Shown here: positions 45,712 to 59,250 of the stretch, in pieces
Layout: each line of letters begins with the position of its first letter
How positions within the stretch are numbered: the first letter of the stretch is position 1
Origin: Apus apus
Lineage: Eukaryota; Chordata; Aves; Apodiformes; Apodidae
Length of the DNA stretch: 64,000 bases
Assembly (NCBI RefSeq): GCF_020740795.1
Contig: NC_067290.1
Coordinates: forward strand, 16,536,001-16,600,000
Reading direction: 5' to 3'
Translations under genes and position numbers: made by a program
The notes under the pieces: model-generated
What the model was told of the DNA's origin: nothing
Seen by the model: only the letters and a program-made list of their open reading frames with translations
Database searches by the model: none

Positions 45712-46940
45712 CTTGCTCAGAAACATTTGTTTTCATTTGACCTCAGGAAAGCCAGTGCAAGATGAGGCTAATGTTCTTCCTCCTACATGGAATGCAAAAC
45801 CTTAAATCTCATGTACAGCATGATGTGCCAACAAAAATTGTGGGTTAGTTCTGCAACATCTCTATTACAGAGCAATGTTAAGAGTCATCATTTTGATTCT
45901 ACAAAAACTAGTATTTACACAACAAAGGTTGTTAAAAGGCTAAGGAAAAAGCCACCGAGAGTTCAAGTCACTGGACTCTTGGAGGATCAGTTGGCAAAAG
46001 AAAGGCTTTGGAATTCGCTGCATTAGATGCATTCAGAAGGGAACAAATAATGGAAATGTTGCATATGCAGCATTTTGCATATCCAGAAACAAAGGATCTA
46101 CTGTGCTGGAGCAATCCTGTCAGCACATCCACACACACATGCAGCTTCGTGGTGCTGCAGCACTGGAGATCTACTGACTTAAAACTGCAGAATCCTGCCC
46201 AAAGTCACAGGAAACACTTATTCAGCTTCTGAGAGACCAGCACTGGGACCCTGACCCTTTGCCAGTCCATCTCTCTCCCTGCCACCATCACCTTCTTTGC
46301 AGCTATAAACAAGGGTGGCTGTGACTGTGCTTTGTTTCTAACTCAGTGAAAGGTGCGGCCTTTTTAAACACTTTCTGAGATCCAGATGCCTCCACTCCAC
46401 AGCTATTGGATTTCTAGCATTTAAATAAGGTGGCTTTTGTGGTTTGTCTTCCAGGAAAACAAAACTTCATTCAAATTAAATTACTCTCACTAAAAACACA
46501 CAAAGCTGAGGTAAAACGATTCCAAAACCTCCAAATAAGATCAACATCACCTTCAATCATTTAAAATCTCGTGGGGAAATCAGTGTGACAGAAACAAAAA
46601 GGGAAGCTCATTAATACAAAAAGAACATTTAAAAATAATTAGTGATTCAAACGTTTTATCTGAGAATGAACCCAGCAGGTACCACAGTCTTTTTACTCCC
46701 AGCCCTGGATAAAAATAACACCCTTAAGTCTTAATTTTGTTGGCTTATTTTTCCTTTTCTGCAGGATTTTCATTACTGCTTTCCTTTAAAGCTCTCCCAA
46801 GACCCAGCTATGTGCCCAGAGAGCTTTTAAAGGAAGAGAGCTGACTTGCCTGGCATCTCTTTCCAGCCTCTCTTAGCTCTAATTACAAGGTAATGATTAA
46901 AAAGACAAATGAGTTGTATCACTGCAGCCTTTTGGAAATG

Positions 46941-47009
46941 AAGAAAAAAACACAAAAACACCAAACAGAACAACAAAAAATCAACAAACCAACAACCCAA
47001 ACCAAAAAT
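46941..47009. repeat. A/C-rich low-complexity tract
   Basis: About 70 bases composed almost only of A and C (AAAAAC, CAACAA and AACC units). It is the longest such tract in the window. Confidence 0.8.
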
Positions 47010-50000
47010 CAGTGGAGCTTCCAGCCTGGAGTAATATGTTGAAGTCAGCAGCTTATACTGGGAGGGGGGAAAGAAACAATAAAAACCAATTTACAACAAA
47101 AATCACTAGGAAGCTCACAAGCCTTGTGGCAGACTTGCTTGAGTGCAAGTTGTGCAGCATGCAGGTGACATAATTAGGTCACTGGGGGAAAGGCTTCTTA
47201 GAACTATTATATAAAGAAATCCGTAAAATTTATCAAATTAGACTTCCTCAAGGTTTCAAGGAGGTTGAAAACAATAACTCTGCAAGCCACCTGGAGTAAG
47301 TTCTTCCTGGCAACACGGAGCACTGCAGTTATATGATCTGGCTAACTAGTTAGTTCCCATCATTATTCCATTCTCAGCTTGCAATTATTTGTGGGATCCT
47401 GCTAAATACACTTTATAACTCTGGCACTGAACATGAAACAAGATTAAAGAGATGCAAGAGGCAAATACTGGTGTTTCCTGGTAATTCCAGGATGAGGAAC
47501 TGACATTGCTCATATAATAAGAGTGGGTAATATGAGTCAGACTTTGAGGACAGGATTTTCAGAAGCGTCAAAAGGTGACCCAGGAGCACTGAAAAAAATG
47601 ACCTTTACCACTCAGTATTTGTTGCTACTAATTGAAAGGGACAACATTGTACACAACTATTACAACTAGAGAAATCATTTCTTGATTATACCACATCATT
47701 TCCTAATGAATGTACTGGAGAGAATCCCATATCTGTGCTGTGCCCTTAAAACTCCCAAATTCCCTTTAAACTCCCCAATTTCATATGGATTATTTTACGT
47801 GTCTGCCAGCTAGAGATGTTCTGTACTCTCTGTGGATCTTCCATCAACTGTAACCTGAGGCATACATAACACCCAAAGGGTCAATCACGGAGCTAGACTA
47901 ATGGTGCTAACCAGTTACCTTCCTTCTCTGAATGACACAATTAACCCTAATTAAGAAATCTCTTTATTTCTAAAAACTCCTCCTTCAAAGCAATTTTTCC
48001 TTGAGGCTTTTACACCAACCAGATAAATTCAACAGCTGGGACAGCCCCATAAGTCAACAAGCCCCAATTTTCACAGTGCAGCATCAGAAAATACATTCAG
48101 CCAGTGGACACAGCTTGTTTTGATGAGTTTCAAACAGGTTCATGTCACTATATCTGCAAGAAAGCTCAAAAGGAGGTGAACAAGTTGCCAGAATCTTGTT
48201 TCATTCCAAGATTGAGGGCCATAACAGAGGTTAAGCCTACACAAGCTCCAAGCTTGCATTTTTTCCTTATATAATGATTTTTCTTATTTAATTATCCACA
48301 TTCTTGCTTAACACCACCACTAGGACTTGTGGCTGGGATTAAGTCTCTTCTACTTATCCAAAAGGAACTGTTGTGGAATTACTGTTAACAATCCAGTTGG
48401 TGGGTGTCACTGCTATGGCATTTATAGGCCCAGATGCCCTGGGGAAAGTGTCTGTATTTTGCCTTCGTATTTCCTGCTTGCAGCAAACACCACTATCTTT
48501 ATTCAATCTACTTAATACCATATTCACCCTCTAGTAAGTATAAGTACTACCTCATAAACTTAGAAACATCTCCAAAGAAAGCAGGTGTGATATTTTCTTA
48601 AATATATTTTGCTGTCATTTCAGCTACAGTGTTTAGTAACCAGTCAAGACCAATTAAAAAAGTAAATCAGCTCTCAACATTTAGTTGCAAGAGACCAGAA
48701 GTCAAAAAATAAAAGGGCTCTTACTCTGTTGATTGAAGTTCAGTCTCTATCTAGATATCCAAAAATGTCACCATCATTAGAATTTTAACTTTTGTGGGAC
48801 TTGCCCTTACTGCAGAGAGAGCCTTAACTGGAAATCTCTTTTCTCTTACTGTACAGACTGCACACAAATAGATGAAAAAAGCAGCATTGACTCTGAGGGG
48901 AACTGCCCACACTTTCATTCTAGTGAATTGTTAGGCTCAGAGTAGAAGTGGATCCCATTTGAATGCTGGAACACATGTAACGTATTGTAGGTCTTAGCAC
49001 TCAGCATAAAATAACTTAGTTAAGAAACATGTTATGTCATAAAGGCACAATGCTACACAGGATGCTGTTACATATTTTAAGTAATATAATTTACATTTTA
49101 AAGAGACTCAAAAATTCAGATGCTGCTTCAAGTAACATGAGGAATGTGGGATTGCTCAAGGTCAAATCTAATTACAAAACCTGCCAAGATGAGGATCATT
49201 TTTTAAGCAGTGGGAAATCAAATTATTTGCCCATGCTGTCTGGCAGTAAATACCTGCCTGTTTTAATTGCTGTTGATGTAGCCTAATAAAAACTGGAACA
49301 GAAACACTCATGCTCAGTATCAGTTCCCTTTCTAGGTAAAGTTCTGCCTGATGTTCAATGAGCTGGGCTGGTCATTGCTGCAGTGAGACCCACACCAGGC
49401 ACACGGACACACTCCTTGGCTGGCTCAGCCCCCAGCTCTTTGAACAGCAATATATGTTCTTGGACACGGGGAGAAGAGGAAACTGCAGACCAAGCGGTGC
49501 CTCTTCTGGATACACAGAGGCAAACAACAGAACATTAAGTAAGGACAGAGCCACATGAAAGCTGGGAGAACACGTTCTAACTTGAACAAACCCCCAGTTT
49601 CCTCAGACAAAAAAAGGAATCTATGGCTGTGTTCTGCTGCTGCCATCCAGTGGACAGGTTGAGTAGAAAGCACATGAGTAAAGATCGATGGGTAACAAGG
49701 GCTGAGGCTGAGTCACTGTCAGATTGATGCTCATTCTGCACCTTGCTGTCAATGCCATCCAAGACGAAAGTTTTCAGAGGAAGTAAAATGAAACAGGTGC
49801 TGAATAAGAAACGGTTATAACAGCCTGCACCTTCTGCACAAGGACAAAAGAGGCACTCTGCTTCTCCTGCTCATTCCTGGTGCTGCCTGGGAAATCAGTC
49901 TACGGACTTGATCTGCTTTGATCCTGCAGCTGTTTAGCTGCTTTAAGATGCTGGAGCTGACAGAGAGACTGTTACACAGAGGTCTGTAACATTCAGGATC

Positions 50001-51477
50001 TCAGTTTAGGCTTCAAATCTACTTATGTGTTTACAGTTAAAGTGGAAGTTCAGCAACTACCTTGCAAACACATATTTGGAAAATCCTACTGGCTGCTAAT
50101 CTGCAGTGATAGGCATCTAACTGTCTTGTTAAATCTGGCTTTAAAAGCCCATATCTGTCTTGTTTCAGTATTTGGGAGCTGGGAATATGGATGTGTAGAG
50201 CAAAATGAGATTCTGATACTCTGCTATCTACTTAGCATCCCCTCAGAGATAACAGAGGGCCTCAGAACTAGTAAATGATAGCACAGCATTTTCATTATCA
50301 ACATCATTACTTGTGGATGACGAAACACAGGCAGTGACAATTTAAAGCCAACTCAAATTGTCAGCATACAATCTACAGAGCAATTTATGAGGAAGATAAA
50401 TTTCTGATGCCAACAGGACTCTACAGCAAGACATCAATAGGCAAGAACTCCTCCAGCAAATCAAGAACAGGAGGGAAGCAGGGGAAGTGGGCTGACTTGG
50501 GACTAGGAGAAAGGGAAAGACAAACCTTTCCTCAGCAGTCTAACTGCACAATCAGCACACTCTACTACAGTAAAAGGCAAAACTTGGAGCTGCCCTGTGA
50601 TTACATTGCACCAGGCACCAAGTCAGCTTTCTACAGAGAATCTGCAAGCGTATCTGCCCTTATTTTCTGCCATATGTTCAGTTCAGCTCTGTCTGAACAA
50701 GACACCAAGCCCAGGACACTCTCAGTGCTTAATTTCAGGAGGATTAATTTAAGATACTTATGTTTTGTCAGTAAACAGATGTCCTTGATTTGCCTCTATA
50801 CCAAAACACAAAAAGCTCATTTACCTTTTAGGAACATTAACTGTAGCATTAAAGCCCTATATCTCGCACACCCAAACAAACATTGCATAGACAAGACTTG
50901 CATAGCACAGAAGGTAAAGAATAATCTCAACATTTGCTCATTTTTACCAGGATGTTGCTAAACCATGTTTAAAAGTTTAGAACTTGTTTGGATACAGGAC
51001 AGCAGATTTAACTGCAAACCTACAATATATTATTCAATAGCTGATGTTAGTCAAGAGGGTATGTAATCATTAGCTCAGACCTATTTATCTCCCTCTCATT
51101 TCATCATGCAGTAATTTAAATGTGATTTTTGGATTTCAATTGGCTTATCAAGCACTCAATGACATCATGAGATCCTGTCTCCACTGAAAGTGATTTCTGC
51201 CTTTCTTCTTCCTTGAGGACTATCATGTCCTGTTCACTTTATCAATCAGCCTGACATTGTCTTTCTTTCACGGAGCAGATAGCTTAAGTCACCAGATTTA
51301 TGCAAAAAATAACAAGTGGTCCTCATTGCCCTGAAGACTGCTTTTCAATTGGATGTTGTTCTTTATACATACTCTTAATAAAGCTCAGCATTTTATGCTT
51401 CTGTATTTCATAATGTCTTCTTTTTATATTCATCAGTTCTTTGCTTGATGCTTTATTTACAGTATTACATCAATAAG

Positions 51478-51502
51478 AAAACAAAACAAAAAAACCCACA
51501 AC
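51478..51502. repeat. A/C-rich tract
   Basis: AAAACAAAAC units ending in AAAAACCCACAAC. Confidence 0.65.
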
Positions 51503-52915
51503 ACTTACTGATTTTCAGATACAGAAAAGAAGGTAAAGAGAAGAGAAAATTGAAATACAGGAGTATTTAGGAAATCCATTAACACAAAATGGAATTAAAA
51601 GCTGAAATACATACACAGATGCTAGTGTAACTCATCTGTTAAAACACAGGCTTCTAAGCACACCACCACAGCACCCACGTAACTGCAGTGACCAGCATCT
51701 ACTTGCATTGCTGCTCACCCTGAATGGCATCTCCAGTCTGAAGCAGAAGTACCTTTGCTTTCAATGAAGCCTTTAATCTCATTCTTCAACTAAACAGTCA
51801 CTCTGCCCTTCCAGGGAAAGAACAGGATCTCCCAGAAACAGCTTATTGCTCTGCAAGAACCAGAATGTTGCACAGGTTCTTAGGACTTGAATGTATTTTT
51901 AAGGTTTCTGTCATCCTATTGGCATGCAATGACTGTAGTATCGCCTCATCTGAGATATCTTCTCTCTCCCATTTCCACAGGCAAGTGACAAACCAGTTCT
52001 TAGTGAACCTGCTAATACAACAGCAGTGGCAACAACCAATATTCATTGCATCATTACAACCCATCTGCTGAGGCTGCCACAAACCAGACATCCTTCCATT
52101 GCTTGTGCCCTGACTGAACTCATCATTTCACAACAGGCAGTTTTTACCTTGGTCAGGGAATGACCTTGCTAACATTGTTTATATCTAACAGGCCTCAGAC
52201 TGAAAGTCCATGTCATACTCCATAAAAAAAGTATAGTTAGTGAAACTTAATAACTGTAAGAATAAAGCATTTAACCTTCCATGTAAAATGTTAATAATTT
52301 AAAAATGCCATTTCTTTGCATGGCTAATTGACCAAATTAGCTAACAGACTGGAGTAGAAAATACTGGAAATAAGTTTGGGAAGGAGCTTACAGGATGCAT
52401 CTCAGGATGATAGGTGTATACCTTTGCAGTAACACACTGCAGTGATGGTATTTAAGTACTGGTCTGTGTTGTATGCACAAATAATAGCCTAGTCACAAGT
52501 CCCAGTCAAGACAATCTAAATATAACCCTTGGGACTGCTCTGCAACCGAGTCCAACTTGTCTCCAAGACCTGGAAGCATTTACTGTGCACACATGTGCTT
52601 TTCAGCCCCCCATCTGTTAAATGAGAATAATCACACTTCATTTGTAAAGCACTTCATGTTCTACTGACAAACACCTTGTACTGCTCTGATTCCAGTGTCT
52701 GGCTGCCAGAGCAGAGTTACTCCAGGGTATGGCTGCTTGTTTAGACTGAAGCACTTGGGGCAAAGACCCTTCTCCTTTTTCGAGAGACAATACAGAGAGA
52801 ATGCTGGATCACCTTTATCCCTCTGGTAAACTGGCCATTCTGCAGCCATAGTTCTTTTCAATGCTGTTTTGACACAGCTCTTGCTACAGCTGAAAGAAAA
52901 ATGGAAATGATTTTG

Positions 52916-52948
52916 CAAAAAAATAAGACCAAAAAAACCCCACAACCC
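52916..52948. repeat. A/C-rich tract
   Basis: A run of A, a short spacer, then AAAAAAACCCCACAACCC, closely like the endings of the tracts at 45.7 and 51.5 kb. Confidence 0.65.
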
Positions 52949-55235
52949 TACTCAGGCCTTGGTTCTGATTCAGAATTCAGTTAATCCAAATTTCTTTATA
53001 CTGGGGAAGGGTCAGGAAAATGCTTTCCATAGTCACTGTTGGATTAGATTTGTTCCCCCAGAAGAGAACATGTTTTCAGACTAAACTCTCTTTTCTCTCT
53101 AGCTTGGCACAAACTACCATGTGATACAGGCTGATAAAAGGATGCTTCTTCACATTAGCATAGCAGGCTTATTTGTCAGTTGTAGACGAATTATCTTCAT
53201 TCCTTGTTTGGGGACCATGGTATCCCTTGCAGTAAATAGGATTTTGCTAAGGGCAGCAATTTTACTCCATTTCTAAAGAATGTCGACACAAAGTTGTGGG
53301 TTTTCTGTATTTCCAGTAACAATAGTGTGTGGTGGGGGAGAAAAACAGAACACCTGCCACAGTATTTCCAACTGAAATGTCAAACTCTTTTTCTATAGTA
53401 CTTTTTCCTATGGAGTTCAAAGAACAAAAGATACCCTGAGCAGAGGTCTGATAGTAAAATCCACTGTGTTGTTCCCTCCCCATTTCTGAAAACTTGGGAG
53501 CAGAACAAAATCTGAAAAACTAACTCAATGCAAGTAACTTACTAAACTGTATTATGAGCTGTCAGTCCCAAAACCAGACAATTCATTTGGACACATGGTC
53601 AAACAAGTGTCAGTCCTAAAATGCAACTTCTAGTGCAATCAGGCTCCTTCTTCCTTTTTAAGCAAGATGCATTTAGAAACAATGAAAATAAAAATATCAG
53701 TTACATTTTAACTCCTCAGTGACCCAACAGGGAGAACCTAGAGAACAGGGGGGACCTCAATTAAAATTCAAAAGCTTCTAGATGAGAAATTTCAGCTGAT
53801 TGAGTTTGGGGGATTTTTTTGTTTGTTTGTTTTCAATTGGAGGAATACCAGCATCTGCTGAAAGGACTCAACAGACAGAAGTAATTAGCATATCCACAAT
53901 TTGGACCAGACATTCATATTTCTGGGGTGATTTATGCCAACTGATAGAATCTGTACCTTTTTCAAACTATATTGGTTTTCATAGTTTCAGTACGTTATGT
54001 TTTCTAAAACATAACAACAAACATCAGGGATGAAATACAGTCCAAGATCTTCCTGTTTGATCTCCTCTGAAGAGGGCATCTCCAAAAAACGCTGTCGGAA
54101 GAGGACAAGCACAATTCCTATGGGTTATTTATTGTGCCTCATTTAAAAAAAATAATTGGGGATGAGGGCTACTTTTTCATGAAATGCAATAATCTGGTTC
54201 CAAAAATGTAACTGCCTCAGTATACTTTTTATTATATCACCAGAGTGTGCAAATGACATCATCAGAGAGTGTCAGAAAACCTCGATGATTTCAAATTGTA
54301 TGGCATATAGGATAGTATAAAAGACCTGCAAATACATATTTGTAGGGAAAACTGATGTTTCCATGCTCTTGTCAAGAGTTTTTTGTCTTTCGTTGTGCTG
54401 TGCATTGGATTAGGAAGAGCACCGGATCCAATCTAGTACCTTAAAAATGTCATAGCTGTGAATGAGGGACTTACATGCTGTTTTTCTCTCCTCTTTTGCA
54501 CTGTTTGTTGCGGAAGGACACTTGTGCTCTAACCAAATAGAGGTTAATGCCACCTTAGAGCCCCTGAAGCCCCCTCATCTTCATGTCACAGACAGAGACA
54601 ATCCACAGGCAGCAGGAAGGAGGAAGGTCATTGTGTTCACTGTCAACTTTTATTTCCTGCCACATAGAAGGAAATCTCCCATGGAAAATTAGAGCTATAG
54701 AAGAAAAGATACACAGAGCACAAAAGATACTCTAAGCTTTTTAACCCAACCAGAAAATAAGATGCACCTTGACACACTTAAATTTTTGCTTTACAATTGC
54801 TTACAATTTCGTTTTTGCTATCAGGCATCAGCCAGCCAACATGAAACTAAAATCAGCCACATTCAACAGCCCACAAACCCCTCTTAACACAACCATTATC
54901 TGTTGCACTCAGATCCTGCCATTCCACCCCAGAAGTGTAACACACCAAGCTAGTATGCAACCATTTGTTTCTGTACAAAAAATGAATAAATAAAAGATAG
55001 TAAAAATAGATCTGTTTATTCCAAAATATTTTCTGTATCTTAGGGTGCTACCTTAAGGAAATACAGGTGTGAAATTAATGGAAGAGCTAATATCAGGAAG
55101 ATGCAAGCAAGATAAATCCTACCTCACACTTATCTGGTCATTATTACTTTAAACAACAACACAAATCAAAAGAATAGTAACCATGACTGGACTGCAAGGC
55201 AGGTGGACGCTGTCCATCAGGGAAACAAAAAGAGA

Positions 55236-55280
55236 AATAAAGACCTTTAAAAAAAGGAAAAAAAAAAAAAAAAAAAAGAG
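55236..55280 (+). repeat. AATAAA plus long poly(A): possible retrocopy 3' end
   Basis: AATAAA at 55236-55241 is followed within about 20 bases by roughly 20 consecutive A residues. This is the arrangement left when a polyadenylated mRNA is reverse-transcribed and inserted. No parent gene was recognised in the sequence to the left, and I could not find a convincing target-site duplication. Confidence 0.35.
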
Positions 55281-57754
55281 ACAGGCCAAAGACTAAGCAA
55301 TAGAAATGTTGATCCTTGAATTTTCCACTCATAACTTCTGTCATCTGCAGGATATCGTTAAAGATTGCCACCCTGGAAGATAATGAATGTCAGGTGTAGT
55401 CTCTACTCCTGTGCTGATGGATAGCATCTCCAGACTGATGAGGAGAGATTACCCTGCTGAACCCTACAAGACATCTTTAATCTCCTGATTTAGAATCCAT
55501 TGTCCTCTAGCAGTTATCACTCTCCTGTAGGAATGCAAGAATGCTGCCAAACACTGAAAAACAGACAGCTGCAGCAAAGGGCTATCAGCAGCAATCTGGA
55601 GGTGCTCCACCAACAAAACTCCTAAAGGTTAGTAAAAAATAATTAAATTCCATCTCCAGGTCGTTCCAATATTAATTAAACATTTTCTGGTTTCCACAAA
55701 GAAATACTTGCTGAACACATCCTTGCAAGCAGACAATTCAACACCATAACCATTGAAACATCAAGGGGCAGCTCTCTGGCAAGGGAGAACACCATGCTTG
55801 GCACAAGAGCAGAGCTGAGTGCTTCTTCAAGCAGTCTGAACGGACAAGGCACAGGTGGGACGTGTGATGCTACATCCCAGCATAACAACTCATTTCCTGC
55901 TCTTAAATATAGGGTGAATAGTTTGTATCCACCTACAGGCAAAACCATGGGCAGACGGAAGCCAGCATGGAGGGTCAGCAAGTCCTAGCCTGCTTCTGAA
56001 TCACCCTTCACCTGGGAGCCCAGACAAAACTAGACACTAAGTCTAAATCACCAAATGAACAGAAACTGCTGTCCATTTCCACAGACTTTCTTTCAAGCCT
56101 CTGCAGTCACTCACTTGGGATGACACTCTCCAGTAGAGAGAGCATCACAGCTACACTAAAATTGGACTTTAAGCTTGGGACAGGCTCTGTGCTACTATTC
56201 CAATTACTGTAATTGGTGGGGCTGTGGCAATGCAGCCCGTGCAGTAAGAATGGTGGTGTTGATCAATAGCAGAACAGGCCCTAAAGCAATTTCCATCCCT
56301 CAAAATGGCAGTGATCTGCAAAACACTGAATGATGAATTGTGTAAGAATGACTGGCTTAAGTGTTAATAAAATCACAACTATGAAGTCTAACTTTTCTGC
56401 TGGGACCAAAAAACTCATGGCATATCCAGAGTAGGCTGGAAGCTGAATCACAAAAGAATCACAAACTCTCACTTCAGTGGGCTCAGGACTTCATCTTAGG
56501 CAGGTCTTTTAATCACTCCAGAGCAAGGAATTCAATGCAAGTCTTTTACATTTCAATCTATTGCTTTCATCCCTCAAGCATCCTTCCTCCCAAGGACTCA
56601 GCGTGTTGACCTCCTCATAAACCCAGAGCACAACATGTTCCACTTCTTGTTGCATCACTTGACCCAAATCAACGCTGAGGACAAGATGCTCTCTGTCCCA
56701 TTTGTGGATTTTCACTTATCCAACCATTTCTTTCTCGTCACAGTTCCACAAGCCTACCCATTTGAAATCCAGTATTTTTTTCTAATAGAAGGTCTAAGTT
56801 TAGGAGAAGCAGATTAAAAAAGAAGACAGAGCAAAGACAGCTTTCTTGGTTAGAATTTTGGTCAATGGAATATAAAGATTACCATTTATTGCAGATTATA
56901 GCTACATAAAAAATGACACTGTCAAGTAAAATGAAGAAAAGAAAGCCAGTATTTTCACGAGCTTTCCCCAATGGCTTTAAAATCAGGTCACTTTGATATT
57001 GTAGGAAAGAGCTTGGTTTCAGCCTCCTGCCACGCAGACAGATACACTGGATGTGGCAATTTGTGTGTTAAATAAGATTCCACCTTCTCCTTGCTTCAGA
57101 GTCCCATCCCTCTCCCCCTTTTTGAAACACAATGAAGTGAGATACACAAACCCTGCACATTCACTGGTTTGTCTGCAATTTTTCCCCCCCTCTGGCTTCC
57201 TGGAATACACAAATCTTTTCATATATAATTACATTCCATGCAGTTAAAGTGTCCATTCATGGAAAACAATACCAAAGCTACATTTTACCATATCAAAAAC
57301 TAAATTAACACTGCATTGCTCCCTACTGGTGACGTAGCTATGCATCCAAATTGAAGATGTTGTCAAAATCTGACATATATAGTAAAAGTTCCTATTGTTA
57401 ATTAAGGATTTTTTTAAAAAAAAAAAAAGGTAAAATAAGCAGTATTTCTTCCTTTTTCTTTTCTTCTCAAAAATAAATGTATCAGTAAACTTTCTGCAGT
57501 GAACTCCACTCCTTTTTGTCTTAAAGGGAACCTATTGCTCAACAGCACTGCTTTCCTAGGTTATTCCTTGAAGAGATTACAGCCAGGGCTTCATCTTGGA
57601 GCTACACTGTATTTAGAAGCTGGATAATAAAACACATAAATAACACACTGAATAAAACATTTGGACATAAATGGAGTTAAATAGAGCAAAGGGCTAAAGC
57701 TTAATGTTCACTAACCACGTTGGACCTGCTGAAATACAGAAGGACTTATAATTC

Positions 57755-57870
57755 GAATGAGGAAAACGCACGGCTCTCGTTGAAAGCAGAAGGCGCGGTG
57801 CCGGCGCGGGAGCCCCTGCGGGGCCTTGCAGGGCCTGGTGGCACTGGGACCCGCGCTTGCTGCAACCCCA
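57755..57870. promoter_or_regulatory. Small CpG-rich patch
   Basis: A GC-rich stretch with several CpGs (GGCGCGGTGCCGGCGCGG and neighbours) about 0.8 kb to the left of the main CpG island. In minus-strand transcript sense it lies downstream of the predicted start site, so it may be part of the unmethylated domain of the same promoter. Confidence 0.45.
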
Positions 57871-58599
57871 CAGCACCACGTCCCAGCCCCAAAACAAGGG
57901 GAGAACAAGAAACCCGCAATTTTCCATTTTTCCCGGAAAGCAGCAACATTTCTAACACAAAGCTAGGCTTTGCAGACGCAGCTTTCCCTTAACACAGTAT
58001 AGACCCGTAGCATATATGAGAGGAATTGTTCTGCTGACTCCAACGGGGACAGGGTTCTGCCCACAAAGGCCTCAAAGCTGCAAAATCCTGCAAGTGATGC
58101 GGAACAATCCAGTCTGCTACTAGACCAAAAGCATGGTCAAGAGGTCTGAACTCCAGCTGGCAGTGACATTTCACGTTCAGAGTTCTAAAAAAGCAGGCCC
58201 AGAGGGTCCTTGCAGACCAGAACCATGCCTGATATATACCTCCAGACACAAATTGCTCTTCTGCACACAAAGCAGCAACCTTCTGCCGGAGTGTTCCCAC
58301 TACCAGCCATGCCCACCTGCCACACAGCCCCTGAGTCCATTCCAACAGCATCCCCCAATTCCCTACTCATCCTTCAGGTTAACTCACTGGGCAGGCACGT
58401 TCCTGCCTTCTTCACCTGATGCTTGCTTTACTGACCGTGGACTCCACGCTGACAAGGAGGCTGTAAGCATCTCAGGTGAGCATCATCACATACAAATACA
58501 ACACAGCAGCCTCAGAAAAGCCAAACTGCACTGGAAATTCGTGACAGAAGCTGCTCGGCTGGCAGTTGGTCTACGAGTCCAGCCCCCAGGTGATGTCAC

Positions 58600-58900
58600 C
58601 TGAGCAAGTGTCTTTTGAATGCCCCATCATTTGTGGATCCTGACTTACAACCGTGAGGTGACAACAAACCTTTTCTGCTACCCAGCGGGTGCTGCTCCAG
58701 GCAGCACAGCCGGGACCGGCCAGGTCCGCTGCGAGCCCCAAGCCCTGCCCAGGTTTCCGCAGCCATGGTTAGGCTGGTGCTTATGCTTCCCGCAGCGGTC
58801 GCCAGCGAAAGACACAGACTCTTGGGAAGGGGAACTGCCCTGGTTCGACAGGACCAGGATGAAAACCCCCAGACCCCCCCCCCGACCGGAGCCGCCCGGG
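58600..58900 (-). other. Predicted first exon of the minus-strand CpG-island transcript (TAFA4 5' exon?)
   Basis: Placing the transcription start about 30 bases after the TATA box puts it near 58900. Downstream are two plausible donors: AAAAG|GTTTGT (last exon base 58670) and CTCAG|GTGACA (last exon base 58600). An ATG in a strong context (AACCATGG) lies at 58764-58766; its 32-codon frame reaches the 58670 donor in phase 1, matching the exon at 28849-29004. That peptide is not hydrophobic, so it would not be a signal sequence; it may be an upstream ORF or chance. Assignment to TAFA4 is by strand, position and phase only. Confidence 0.3.
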
Positions 58901-59250
58901 ACCCCCCCAGCGGCGGCCGCGGCGGCTTTATAGGGAGAGGGTGTGTCAGGTGACCCGCACGGACCAATCAGGGAGCTGCTGCCCTGGGGCTCAGGATAGA
59001 CGGGCTCGCAGCGCCCTCCCCGGGCGCGGCCGGGACGGGGGTCCCGGGGTCCCTCCTGCTCCCGCAGCCGCTTCTCTCGCCAGAGAACCCGTCGCCTTCT
59101 GCCTCTCTTGCGTAGAACTCCGCCGCTCCGAGGCTTTTGTGAGGTGTCACCGGGATCTCGGGCTCCCCCAGCTGCTGCCGAGTCCGGTCAGGGACTTTGC
59201 TGGTTGGGAAGGAATTGCCAACCGAGGAGCGTGGGGCCCGTGGTTACATG
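58680..59250. promoter_or_regulatory. CpG island
   Basis: By far the most CpG-dense part of the window, with runs such as GGGCGCGGCCGGGACGGGG, a GCGGCCGC site at 58914-58921 and a C10 run near 58875. It contrasts sharply with the CpG-poor surroundings, so it is very probably a germline-unmethylated promoter. Direction is best given by the minus-strand TATA/CCAAT arrangement inside it; bidirectional activity is possible. Confidence 0.85.
58926..58968 (-). promoter_or_regulatory. Minus-strand core promoter: inverted CCAAT, E-box, TATA
   Basis: On the minus strand in order: ATTGG (inverted CCAAT, 58964-58968, in CTGATTGGTC), an E-box CACCTG (58947-58952, in GGTCACCTGA), and TATAAAG (58926-58932). 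The order is right for transcription leftwards, towards TAFA4, with a start expected near 58895-58902, although the CCAAT-to-TATA gap (about 30 bases) is shorter than usual. TATA boxes are uncommon in CpG islands and suggest regulated, tissue-restricted expression, fitting a neuropeptide gene. Confidence 0.55.

Noticed and set aside
49372..49673. Minus-strand peptide with W-L-C-P-Y-L-M-F-C-C, faintly like the TAFA4 signal exon
   Set aside because: No good phase-1 donor follows, the conserved S-A-S-S-Q part is missing, and the resemblance is within chance.
50407..50961. 184-codon plus-strand open frame, the longest in the window
   Set aside because: No recognisable domain, no promoter or splice context and an ordinary composition. 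About one frame of this length is expected by chance in 64 kb of AT-rich DNA read in six frames.
58596..58967. 123-codon minus-strand frame through the CpG island as a full protein
   Set aside because: It begins upstream of the TATA box and its composition is what GC-rich sequence yields in any frame; only the part after the strong-context ATG at 58766 could be translated.
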